Below, piece after piece: positions 1-6,939 of a stretch of 8,924 bases of DNA; position 1 is the stretch's first letter, and each line of letters starts with the position of its first letter. Source of the stretch: Cyclobacteriaceae bacterium. Lineage in GTDB: Bacteria; Bacteroidota; Bacteroidia; Cytophagales; Cyclobacteriaceae. The translations under genes and the position numbers were made by a program. Below the pieces are notes generated by a model that saw nothing but the letters and a program-made list of their open reading frames with translations, was not told the DNA's origin and did no database searches. The stretch lies in contig JAOUKJ010000142.1 of NCBI GenBank assembly GCA_029882675.1, forward strand, positions 1-8,924, given 5' to 3'.

Positions 1-1320
1 GATGTGGCTATTGTCTCTCACATAATCTCCATTGGTGGTCTCGGTAAACTGTAACTGCAGCTGACCGGCCCCTTCTCCCGGACTGTATACATATATGGCC
101 TGCGTTGTCCCGTCTGTGCACAAGGTATCTTTTCTGATATAGGAAACCAATCCGGAGATTTGCCCATTGAGGTTTCGTTCCACATTCACCGGATTATCGC
201 CGGCACCATAAAGCAGGTCCAGGGAACGATCCCCATCATGCTCCTGCAACACCGGCTTTTCTTTTTCATCATAAACAGCCGTAAACCAGGTAAGCCTGCC
301 CAGGTCCTGCCTGAATGAAGCCGTTTTTAATGTGCGGTTATAATCCCGGTTTTCAAATTCATATTCAATCCGCACCCGGGAATAAGCGGTGATCAGAATT
401 TTATGGGTAAATGTAATTTCCCCCATATTATAATCAATAACATAGTCATTGTCGATACCCCGTTGCAGGAGTCGCCCTTCCAGGTAAACACGTTCGGTAC
501 TGGGCAGGATGAGCACATAGGGGCCACTTTCAGGGCCTCTGATCTGATAAGGCCCCTGAATACCTTCCGCGACTTCGAGGTTTACCGCATGGGTTGTACC
601 CCTGTTGGCCGACATGCTCGACCGGACGCGGTAGTTCTCGCCCTCAACACCCAGCTCCACGCCTTTTATCACCTTATGGTAACGCATAAAATAACTACTG
701 TCATTCACCAGATCTATATCCCCGGCACCCAGTGAGAACCTGTCGTTAAACACCGTGATATTTACCCGGTCAAAGTCTTCAAGGTGCTGTGAATTTCCCT
801 CCGGCTGAAAAGGTATATTGCGATCCGTAATGGTGGCCCGCACGTCCAGGTCTTCCGTAAGCTGACCTTCAAGTTGAAAATCCATGACCGAGTTAACAGA
901 AAGGTCATGGGTACTGCCCAGGGTGAGTCCGCGGCTCAGGCTACCGGATTTGGAAAGGTTATAATGGCCTGGTTCCCGGAGTACAGGCTCCCCCACGGCC
1001 ACCTGGCTGTTTACGCCCAGGCTATCAGGCCCGTCAAGGCTGCGATGGGTGTACTTTTTGGCCAGGTTTATATTCATCCGTACATAACATAGTTGTACCG
1101 AATCCACCCCCGCTCCGGGTTTGATCACCACCATACCTGTATTGATATCATAATCAATGGATGCAGGCACATTCAGTGAAAAGGAATGTGGCAGTGCACT
1201 CAGGGTATCCAGTTGTACAGGTTGATAAAAAGTGGTAAACCATTTACATTGCTCACCCTGCTGGGCCATGAGGTTACCCATCAACAAAAATGACAATATC
1301 GATGCATAAAGACACCTCAT
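1..1320 (-). CDS. Large secreted/outer-membrane beta-rich protein, N-terminal 440 residues (cut by window edge)
   Basis: I translated the minus strand from the ATG at 1320 to the window edge: 440 codons, no stop. Residues 1-20 form a signal peptide (hydrophobic core LSFLLMGNLMA, then AQQ, a signal peptidase I-type site), so the protein leaves the cytoplasm. The mature part is rich in alternating beta-strand sequence. Recognisable blocks are SLSRGLTLGSTHDLSVNS (about 127-144), ATITDRNIPFQPEGNSQHL with EDFDRVNI (about 162-188), STERVYLEGRLLQRG with DYVIDYNMGEITF (about 274-304), and RVRIEYEFENRDYNRTL (about 315-331). From memory, these match an uncharacterised family of roughly 1100-residue outer-membrane-associated proteins widespread in Bacteroidota, with barrel-like later parts; the family name and length are not verifiable here. 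The start lies one base after the stop of the upstream kinase gene (TGA-T-ATG), so translation is probably coupled. Function unknown. Confidence 0.85.
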   Translation of the reverse strand, partial: MRCLYASILSFLLMGNLMAQQGEQCKWFTTFYQPVQLDTLSALPHSFSLNVPASIDYDINTGMVVIKPGAGVDSVQLCYVRMNINLAKKYTHRSLDGPDSLGVNSQVAVGEPVLREPGHYNLSKSGSLSRGLTLGSTHDLSVNSVMDFQLEGQLTEDLDVRATITDRNIPFQPEGNSQHLEDFDRVNITVFNDRFSLGAGDIDLVNDSSYFMRYHKVIKGVELGVEGENYRVRSSMSANRGTTHAVNLEVAEGIQGPYQIRGPESGPYVLILPSTERVYLEGRLLQRGIDNDYVIDYNMGEITFTHKILITAYSRVRIEYEFENRDYNRTLKTASFRQDLGRLTWFTAVYDEKEKPVLQEHDGDRSLDLLYGAGDNPVNVERNLNGQISGLVSYIRKDTLCTDGTTQAIYVYSPGEGAGQLQLQFTETTNGDYVRDNSHI

Positions 1321-1321
1321 A

Positions 1322-4300
1322 TCAACCGAGGGGTAGCTCAATAAAGAAGGAGGTTCCGGCACCTACGGCTGTTTCAAACCATATTTTACCACCGGAATGC
1401 TCAATACCGTGTTTAGCAATGGCCAGGCCTATTCCTGAACCCGTCGTTTTGGTGGTGAAATTGGGAACAAACACTTTGTTTTTTATCGAATCATCTATAC
1501 CACTTCCGTCATCGCGCACTTCTATTAATACTCTCTTTTTGAAAATAGTAAGTGATATCAAGATATTGATTTCTTCATCCTCCTCTACCGATTGAATGGC
1601 GTTGAGGAGTATATTGGAAAAAATCCTGCCCATCAATTGCTGGTCTCCCTGTACGATTACCTCTTCAATCGCCGTTGAAAACTGAATTTTCACTCCTTTC
1701 CTGTTTTTATACAATCCCATGGTTTTATGGATCAGTCCCACGAGCTCAAAAGGCCCTATTTCAGGAATAGGCATTTTAGCAAAGGAGCTGAAAGAAGTGG
1801 CAATATCATCGAGTGTTTCCACATGGTGGAGCATAGCGTGAATGGGTCTGAGCATTTGGTCATCACTGTTCTCCGCAATTTTCCGTTCCATATGCTGCAG
1901 GGTGAGCTTCATGGGGGTAAGGGGGTTCTTTATTTCATGGGCCACCTGCTGGGCGATCTCGCGCCAGGCTGACTCTTTTTGGGATTTAGCCAGTTCAGCC
2001 TTACTATCTTCAAGGTTCAGCAGCATGCGGTTGTATTCGCTCACCATCAGGCCTATTTCATCGTCAGTATCCCATTTCACCGGCTCATTAAATCCTGTTA
2101 ACGTTGTCCTTTTCAACTTATGGGTGATTAACCTGAGGGGGAAAGTGAGCCCTTTGGACACAAAATATGAAATAATAAAAAACAGAATAAGCACCAGTGT
2201 GAATATGTTGATGATGTTGGAGAAGACCTCAATCTGTTGTCTTTCCAGGTGCAATTCCGATTCAAAAAAAGGTACGGAAAGAATACCTTTCACCTCACCC
2301 GACCGGAAGGATTTTACGGCCACATAATTAGACCTGTATTTGAGCTTACCCACTTTTTCATCGACCACCCAATCGCTCTCACCCTCTTCGACAATGGCGG
2401 CATAAGCCCTGGGATTGATATACTCGGATATCAGGTTATTTTCATAAATCAAAGGCCTGCTACTACTGATTAAATGTCCCCTCATATCAAACATATTCAC
2501 ATCGGCATCGCTGAAACGGGCAGCCTGTGTCAGGTATTCATCAAAAGCATCTCCATCAATGGATCTTTCCTGATATTCCTCCAGATAATCAATGATATTT
2601 GCGGAGATCGTATTTGCTTTTTTCCGGTGTTCATGGCCCACCTCTTCCCTGAACGAAGTATTTACCGTATTTAGTGTAATAAAACTGACCATAAGCAGTG
2701 GCACGAAAAACGAAAGATTAAAAAACAGCTGTATCCGTGCGGAATAAGTCAGGTCATTCTTTTGATAAAAGAGGTATGCTGTAAGGGCCAATCCCATAAG
2801 CAGGAGGATAAAAATCTGGATCAGAAAGAGAAAACTAAAGTTGGTCATCAGTCCGGCAGTGGGATATTTGGCAGAACTCACTACGATGATCCGGCCTTCA
2901 TTATCGCGCATGCCGATATGCGTAAACCCGGCGTGGTTCACTTCATCCGTAAATAATTCACTACCGGCATCCAGCAGGCCCGGGGGAAACAATTTTCCGT
3001 AATTAAAATCTCCGGAGCTATACGTGATTTCTGTATTGGTAAAGACAGCATAACTGTAATCACTACCCAGAAAGGGCTGAAAAAAACGATTATCCACCAG
3101 CAGCTCAAAATACACATCGTTGGGTATTATTGTTTTGAGTTTCAGGTCAAGCATAACATACCCTAAAAGCAATCCCCTTCTTTCGATGGGGATTTTATCA
3201 ACATAACGTCTCACCACATCTCCTCCCGAGCGGTTTATAAAAAATATACCTTCATAATCGGTCGCATAAAGCATGGCCATCTCTTCATCTTCGAGGACAA
3301 TGATTTCATCAAGTGTGGGTTCCCCAAACAGCACATCATTCCCCGCAGAAAAAAGACTTATTTCGACATCATATTTATCAAAGAAGGAGTGGAGGTATTT
3401 CTGCCGGATTTTTTTAGCAATGGCTTCCTTGGACAACAATGGATTGGAAAACCGCCCGGTAATAAAAAGATCCCGCTTTACTTTTGAATTGACTTCATCG
3501 AGATAAAATTCAGTAAGGTTATCATTTCTTATCAAAAAGTTATCGGCAAATTTTTCTTTATTCTCCTGTTCACGTTCAATCTCAAATTCATAAATTCCAT
3601 AAGCCCCGATGATACTGGCCAGGGCCGCAATGGTAAAAATATACAGGAAAGTGGTGTACTTCCACCGGTCAATATTCTTAAAATAGGCATATTTGAACAG
3701 AAACAGGAACAGCAGTGTGCCCGACAAGGCCGTTACCATGAAATGCTGGTTGGTGATCACTTGCAGCATGATGAAGGTCAAAACCCCTGACGCCAGGTAC
3801 AAGGCGAACAAGGCGAATGACTTTTTGTTGATCTGGTATAACAACCGAAAGAGTGCCGAGAAGGTAAAAAACATACTGAACGCACTGATCACATAGATAA
3901 AGAGGCTGATCACGCGAAGATACCCTACGCTCAGTGTTTTTGTCACATCCATGGTGATCTGCGAGTTGTGGTATATGGTTTGCACCACGTGATGGGGAAA
4001 CGATAAAAGAAAGAAACAAGACACAAACAATACCAGGGAAATTAGCCATCGCCATTTTTCCTGATGTACGATCATCCAGCGGGTGATGTTTCCTTTGGCC
4101 AGGTACCTGGAGACAAACAGGCCCAACAGCAGAACAATGATGGTGTTGAGCAACATATCACCCAAAGACGGGTTGATACTGGATGAGGCAAAATTAACGG
4201 AGCTAAACAACCCGGTGTCCCATACATTGCCCGGAAAGTCAAACAGCAGCATCATAAAACGGGTACCCCCAAGCGCTAAAGCCCAAAGCAGAAAGCTACT

Positions 4301-5029
4301 TTCAAACTTACCGCTTTTGGCCCTAAGGCCCATTAACAGCCACCACCAGGCCCAGGTAAGTGCTACAGCAATGGACACGATTACAAATACGGCTATGGAA
4401 CGGTACTTTTCCAGAAAAAATGGCTGTGGCCCAAAGATAATTTTAAATGCAGGTTTCCCACTGACCAGTACTTCTTTTCCCTGTTCCGGGTTTACAGGTG
4501 AAATACCTTCCGGCATGATTGATATACCTTCGGCAATTGGAAAAATGGCCCTGTTAAAGCCCGGCTGCAAATATTGATTACTGATTCTGGAGCGGGTATA
4601 AAGCGGAATGGCATGTAACACAACCAGTTCTCCTACTTTATTTTTAAGGTACAAATAATCCCCATTTTCGGTATTCACAAAAGAAATGGGGGCTTCCGGG
4701 TCTACATGTTTAAATTCAGGGATAAATTCATGGCTGGACCAGTACAAAAGCTGGCCGGCATAGAATATATACATATTACCTTCAACAATAGCATTAGGTC
4801 GGCCAAAATCAACGGTATCAATAATATGTTCTTCTACCCAACGTACTTCTGCTTCTATTTGTCTCAGGGCCTGACCGAGGTTTTCCTCAATCTTCTTCAC
4901 AACCTGATCTTCCTGCATTTTCCGGTCACCGCGCTTTAAATGCAGCACTACCGCAGCGAGCATGAAAATAACAGCCAGCGCAGGCGCCAACCGGACAAAT
5001 AATGAATATTTCTTCGGGGTATTGAACAC
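1322..5029 (-). CDS. NtrY-like multi-sensor histidine kinase, 1235 aa, about 12 membrane segments
   Basis: This is a membrane sensor kinase that should autophosphorylate a histidine and pass phosphate to a response regulator. Hydrophobic segments lie near residues 11-31, 211-234, 243-263, 290-310, 325-347, 370-398, 403-425, 427-448, 457-480, 729-755, 765-789 and 936-956. They leave three large probably periplasmic sensor regions (about 32-210, 481-728, 790-935). A HAMP linker follows (about 957-1010). The HisKA H-box has AHEIKNPLTPMKLTLQHM with the phospho-acceptor at His1031. The ATPase domain has the N-box NILLNAIQSV (Asn1143), G1 DDGSGID (1173-1179), an F-box (about 1187-1191) and G2 GSGIGLAIAKHG (1197-1208), so it looks catalytically complete. 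The H-box and domain order resemble NtrY; no PAS or receiver domain is visible. The start is GTG: an in-frame stop lies just upstream, no upstream ATG exists, and this start keeps the first membrane helix. The gene follows the DUF983 gene by 29 bases. No regulator gene is in the window. Confidence 0.93.
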   Translation of the reverse strand: MFNTPKKYSLFVRLAPALAVIFMLAAVVLHLKRGDRKMQEDQVVKKIEENLGQALRQIEAEVRWVEEHIIDTVDFGRPNAIVEGNMYIFYAGQLLYWSSHEFIPEFKHVDPEAPISFVNTENGDYLYLKNKVGELVVLHAIPLYTRSRISNQYLQPGFNRAIFPIAEGISIMPEGISPVNPEQGKEVLVSGKPAFKIIFGPQPFFLEKYRSIAVFVIVSIAVALTWAWWWLLMGLRAKSGKFESSFLLWALALGGTRFMMLLFDFPGNVWDTGLFSSVNFASSSINPSLGDMLLNTIIVLLLGLFVSRYLAKGNITRWMIVHQEKWRWLISLVLFVSCFFLLSFPHHVVQTIYHNSQITMDVTKTLSVGYLRVISLFIYVISAFSMFFTFSALFRLLYQINKKSFALFALYLASGVLTFIMLQVITNQHFMVTALSGTLLFLFLFKYAYFKNIDRWKYTTFLYIFTIAALASIIGAYGIYEFEIEREQENKEKFADNFLIRNDNLTEFYLDEVNSKVKRDLFITGRFSNPLLSKEAIAKKIRQKYLHSFFDKYDVEISLFSAGNDVLFGEPTLDEIIVLEDEEMAMLYATDYEGIFFINRSGGDVVRRYVDKIPIERRGLLLGYVMLDLKLKTIIPNDVYFELLVDNRFFQPFLGSDYSYAVFTNTEITYSSGDFNYGKLFPPGLLDAGSELFTDEVNHAGFTHIGMRDNEGRIIVVSSAKYPTAGLMTNFSFLFLIQIFILLLMGLALTAYLFYQKNDLTYSARIQLFFNLSFFVPLLMVSFITLNTVNTSFREEVGHEHRKKANTISANIIDYLEEYQERSIDGDAFDEYLTQAARFSDADVNMFDMRGHLISSSRPLIYENNLISEYINPRAYAAIVEEGESDWVVDEKVGKLKYRSNYVAVKSFRSGEVKGILSVPFFESELHLERQQIEVFSNIINIFTLVLILFFIISYFVSKGLTFPLRLITHKLKRTTLTGFNEPVKWDTDDEIGLMVSEYNRMLLNLEDSKAELAKSQKESAWREIAQQVAHEIKNPLTPMKLTLQHMERKIAENSDDQMLRPIHAMLHHVETLDDIATSFSSFAKMPIPEIGPFELVGLIHKTMGLYKNRKGVKIQFSTAIEEVIVQGDQQLMGRIFSNILLNAIQSVEEDEEINILISLTIFKKRVLIEVRDDGSGIDDSIKNKVFVPNFTTKTTGSGIGLAIAKHGIEHSGGKIWFETAVGAGTSFFIELPLG

Positions 5030-5058
5030 AGACCCTAAAATAAGAAAATATTTTCAGC

Positions 5059-5430
5059 TTATGGCTTTTGGTATTTTATTCCACCAAACCAGTAGAGAAA
5101 CAAAACCCGGCTATACCTAAAAATAAAAGGCAACAGTACTATGACGGTGACAGGCACCATATAATAAATCATACCTGAACGGAGAAGCCCAAGAACTGAA
5201 AGGGCTACAAATTCGGTCACGAATAAAGCGACAACCATCGCATAGCTCACAAACATGGCTCCCCAGAAAAAACCGGGTTCCACTTCAAACTTCAAATCAC
5301 AATGCGCGCATTTTTCATGCATCTTGTGAAACTCCAGGTAATTATAGGCCGGTGTACAAAACATCTTGCCTTTTCTGCACCGGGGGCATCGCTGAAGGGC
5401 GACACTTGCCATCACATTAACTTCTTGCAT
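5059..5430 (-). CDS. DUF983 family membrane protein with two CxxC pairs
   Basis: A 123-residue protein with an N-terminal zinc-ribbon-like module (CPRC at 15-18, CAHC at 41-44), the DUF983 signature KFEVEPGFFWGAMFVSYAM (about 47-65), and two hydrophobic helices (about 56-82 and 88-106). Four cysteines in two CxxC pairs suggest metal binding on the cytoplasmic side. The family is uncharacterised, but in Bacteroidota it often sits with cytochrome oxidase assembly genes, as here. Start choice: the open frame extends to 5511, but that extension lies wholly over the preceding gene and looks like out-of-frame sequence. The ATG at 5430 has an AAGG upstream and leaves 14 residues before the first cysteine, usual for the family; it overlaps the upstream gene by 14 bases. 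The ATG at 5412, 4 bases after that gene's stop, is a fair alternative. Confidence 0.85.
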   Translation of the reverse strand: MQEVNVMASVALQRCPRCRKGKMFCTPAYNYLEFHKMHEKCAHCDLKFEVEPGFFWGAMFVSYAMVVALFVTEFVALSVLGLLRSGMIYYMVPVTVIVLLPFIFRYSRVLFLYWFGGIKYQKP

Positions 5431-5656
5431 TCGCCTTACTATGTCTGTACCAAAAAAAAGCCAAGGCGCCGAGCGCCAGATAGGGCGTGAAGAACAAATA
5501 GAGTATGCCAATATTCAGGGTAGAACCAATGACCAGTGTCCCATCGGTCAAATTATTTTCCAGGGTAGCCTTACACATAGCACATTGTGCGCTGGCTCCA
5601 AAAGTAAGGGCCATCATCAACAGCAACAATACTGATTTTTTCACTGCACTTTTCAT
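5417..5656 (-). CDS. Small secreted/membrane CxxC protein in the oxidase-assembly cluster
   Basis: A 79-residue protein. Residues 1-23 are a signal peptide ending in ASA-Q. The mature N-terminus carries QCAMCKATLENN (Cys25, Cys28), then a single membrane helix (about 48-70) and a short basic tail (YRHSKANARS). The CxxC would face the periplasm. It could bind copper or haem, or act in thiol exchange; the sequence does not decide which. The context before Cys25 (SAQC) is not a lipobox. I recall similar short CAMCK proteins of unknown function beside SCO and DUF420 genes in Bacteroidota. It sits 32 bases after the DUF420 gene and overlaps the chosen DUF983 start, which supports a shared transcript. 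Confidence 0.8.
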   Translation of the reverse strand: MKSAVKKSVLLLLMMALTFGASAQCAMCKATLENNLTDGTLVIGSTLNIGILYLFFTPYLALGALAFFWYRHSKANARS

Positions 5657-5662
5657 AAGTCA

Positions 5663-5670
5663 CAAAAATA
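5663..5670 (-). promoter_or_regulatory. Possible internal -7 element (TATTTTTG)
   Basis: On the minus strand, TATTTTTG fits the Bacteroidota -7 consensus TAnnTTTG and ends 6 bases before the ATG at 5656, so a start here would give an almost leaderless mRNA for the small CxxC gene. No good -33 TTG/TTTG is placed 19-21 bases upstream, and the sequence is AT-rich, so chance is possible. Confidence 0.25.
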
Positions 5671-5678
5671 CGTATTTT
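5665..5678. repeat. Perfect 14-bp palindrome AAAATACGTATTTT
   Basis: A perfect palindrome between the DUF420 and small CxxC genes, overlapping the TATTTTTG element. Next to it, CCTGA (5679-5683) and TCAGG (5689-5693) form a short 5-bp hairpin over the DUF420 stop codon. The palindrome could be a dimer operator; the hairpin is too weak and lacks a T-run, so I do not call a terminator. Confidence 0.4.
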
Positions 5679-5688
5679 CCTGAAATAA

Positions 5689-6216
5689 TCAGGTATAATA
5701 CGGACTGATCATTAAATAGACGACTACGCCTGATGCCGCCACATACAACCAAACCGGGAAAGTAATCTTTGCAAGCTTTCTGTGTCGGTCAAACTCACCG
5801 GTTAAAGCCCGCAACAAGGTAAATAGTACCAGTGGAACTACAGCCACCGAAAGAAAAATATGCGTGATCAATATAAAAAAATAAATGTACCTGACCGGAC
5901 CTTCACCGCCATAGGTCGTTGCCTCACTGGTGATGTGATAGGCCACGTACATCACCAGAAAAAGAGCGGAGAACACCAATGAGGTGTATATCAGTTTTTG
6001 ATGCCTTTCCCTGTTTCCCTTTTTTATGGCCAACCTGGCCAGGATCAAAATCACAGCCGTCAGGCCGTTGATTGCCGCATAAATGCCCGGTAAAAAAGTC
6101 AGGTCAAAACCGTCTACCTTCACCCGAAATAACAAGGCCACGGCGACCGGTATAACTACTGAAAGCAAAATAATGATCCACCTGTATGTTTTCTTTTTAC
6201 TTTCCTCCATGCTCAT
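5689..6216 (-). CDS. DUF420 family membrane protein, CtaM/YozB-like oxidase maturation factor
   Basis: A 175-residue integral membrane protein with five hydrophobic segments (about 12-31, 41-63, 77-97, 108-133, 153-172). Four histidines match the DUF420 pattern: His72 (ERHQKL), His94 (VAYH), His119 (LITHIFLSV) and His145 (DRHRKLAK). They lie near membrane ends, as expected for metal or haem ligands. Known for the family: the Firmicutes member CtaM/YozB is needed to make active aa3-type cytochrome oxidase. A similar role here is inferred from family and from the SCO-like and DUF983 neighbours. The ATG at 6216 overlaps the upstream gene by 20 bases; the ATG at 6210 (MEESKKK) is equally possible. 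A GGAGG string close to both starts is part of the codons of the upstream gene. The overlap indicates translational coupling. Confidence 0.9.
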   Translation of the reverse strand: MSMEESKKKTYRWIIILLSVVIPVAVALLFRVKVDGFDLTFLPGIYAAINGLTAVILILARLAIKKGNRERHQKLIYTSLVFSALFLVMYVAYHITSEATTYGGEGPVRYIYFFILITHIFLSVAVVPLVLFTLLRALTGEFDRHRKLAKITFPVWLYVAASGVVVYLMISPYYT

Positions 6217-6757
6217 TATTTTGTATTAAAATTTCCATTTCCATAACCAGCCGGTCAGTTTCTTTTCGTTCTCCGCTATCGTAATAACCCCTGATCCGCC
6301 CCTGACCATCAATCAATACAAATTGATTGGGGTGTTGAAGCACAAGGCTACACGAAATAAATGCCTTCAGCTCTTTCTCAGGCATAACCACATTTTCAAC
6401 ACATCCTGGTGGGCTAAATACTCCTGATGAAAGGAATAAAAAAACAGCTGTCCGATCCTCAAACTTATCGCACAATCTCAAAAGTTGCCTTTTCGTCTCA
6501 GCATCCAATTCCGCTGCGCTGTACATCAACGTAAGCTGCCCCGGAAAAGACACTCCTGCCGGTGGGATCACAAAATGTTGCCCCCCCGATTTTGGGCAAT
6601 CCGTTGCATCACTTTCAATCCCTGTTTGGTAATACACCGGCACATCAAACCTGTTTTTACCAAAAAGATATAAAAACAGAACAACCAGAACAGGCATTCC
6701 CAATACAACGAACAAACCGATCACTTGGGCTTTTCCTTTTTTATTCATTGACATCAT
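6197..6757 (-). CDS. SCO1/SenC-like protein lacking the copper CxxxC motif
   Basis: A 186-residue protein with one N-terminal membrane anchor (about 10-32) and a thioredoxin-fold-like periplasmic domain. The start FGKNRFDVPVYY (32-43) and the end HPNQFVLIDGQGRIRGYYDS (142-161) are typical of Bacteroidota SCO proteins, which deliver copper to the CuA site of cytochrome oxidase. His142 is placed like the conserved copper-ligand histidine. The usual CxxxC(P) after the first strand is absent: the matching region reads GQLTLMYSAAELDAETKRQL (73-92). The other cysteines (54, 96, 119, 136) are not spaced as that motif. Copper transfer or thiol chemistry of the normal kind is therefore unlikely, and the protein may be a structural or regulatory paralogue. 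Starts at 6754 or 6748 are possible alternatives. It is the first gene of the six-gene unit. Confidence 0.82.
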   Translation of the reverse strand: MMSMNKKGKAQVIGLFVVLGMPVLVVLFLYLFGKNRFDVPVYYQTGIESDATDCPKSGGQHFVIPPAGVSFPGQLTLMYSAAELDAETKRQLLRLCDKFEDRTAVFLFLSSGVFSPPGCVENVVMPEKELKAFISCSLVLQHPNQFVLIDGQGRIRGYYDSGERKETDRLVMEMEILIQNNEHGGK

Positions 6758-6807
6758 TTTTATTCAACACCTTGTTAAAAACCACAACTCACCTCCCAAT
6801 ATGGCCG

Positions 6808-6815
6808 CAAAGGTA
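6808..6815 (-). promoter_or_regulatory. Candidate promoter -7 element (TACCTTTG) for the SCO/DUF420/kinase unit
   Basis: On the minus strand, TACCTTTG matches TAnnTTTG exactly. It lies 16 bases after the T-run of the preceding terminator and 50 bases before the SCO-like start codon, so the transcript would have a leader of about 40 bases. The -33 region is T-rich without a clean TTTG. Position is the main argument: it is the only good element between the terminator and the operon. Confidence 0.5.
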
Positions 6816-6830
6816 ATGACAACTTACCGT

Positions 6831-6872
6831 AAATAATAAAAAAAGGCCGCTTTGCTACCAACAAAGCGGCCT
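6831..6872 (-). terminator. Rho-independent terminator
   Basis: On the minus strand, AGGCCGCTTTG (6872-6862) pairs perfectly with CAAAGCGGCCT (6854-6844) around a 7-base loop, followed by seven T and TATTATTT. The plus-strand reading has no T-run, so it works for minus-strand transcription only. It ends the cystathionine beta-synthase transcript, or a shorter RNA starting near 6919, and separates it from the SCO-led unit. Confidence 0.9.
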
Positions 6873-6919
6873 ACCAAAAACTACCATGATTATCAACCTA
6901 CATCAACAAACGCAATTCC
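6835..6919 (-). ncRNA. Possible short RNA or attenuator leader (about 85 nt)
   Basis: A perfect TAATTTTG element (6932-6925) and the strong terminator (6831-6872) frame a transcript of about 85 bases with no long reading frame. It contains a 10-codon ORF. It could be a small RNA, a leader for the downstream unit, or only part of the 3' untranslated region of the upstream gene. Both ends are predictions. Confidence 0.25.
6855..6887 (-). other. Mini-ORF MVVFGRPLCW ending in the terminator loop
   Basis: ATG at 6887, then nine codons, with TAG in the terminator loop. The codons for RPLC form most of the 5' arm of the terminator hairpin and the final Trp codon begins the loop, so a translating ribosome would cover the stem. 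That is the layout of a leader peptide in transcription attenuation, but a 10-codon frame can occur by chance. No Shine-Dalgarno sequence precedes it. Confidence 0.2.
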
Positions 6920-6924
6920 CGTGC

Positions 6925-6932
6925 CAAAATTA
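6925..6932 (-). promoter_or_regulatory. Candidate -7 element (TAATTTTG) inside a small palindrome
   Basis: On the minus strand, TAATTTTG matches TAnnTTTG exactly. It is enclosed by the inverted repeat CCCGT (6936-6932) and ACGGG (6922-6918). No good -33 element is visible. If active, it drives only the short RNA up to the terminator, or the downstream operon on read-through. Confidence 0.35.
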
Positions 6933-6939
6933 CGGGCGT

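Noticed and set aside
3678..4055. Minus-strand open frame of 125 codons inside the kinase gene in another frame
   Set aside because: Fully contained in the kinase reading frame, which is hydrophobic and consistent with helices there; the alternative translation shows no family features.
4083..4577. Plus-strand open frame of 164 codons opposite the kinase gene
   Set aside because: It lies antisense to membrane-helix coding sequence of the kinase and has no recognisable domain or upstream signal.
5431..5511. N-terminal extension of the DUF983 protein by 27 residues
   Set aside because: It overlaps the small CxxC gene in another frame, its sequence is not helix- or signal-like, and the family normally begins about 15 residues before the first cysteine.
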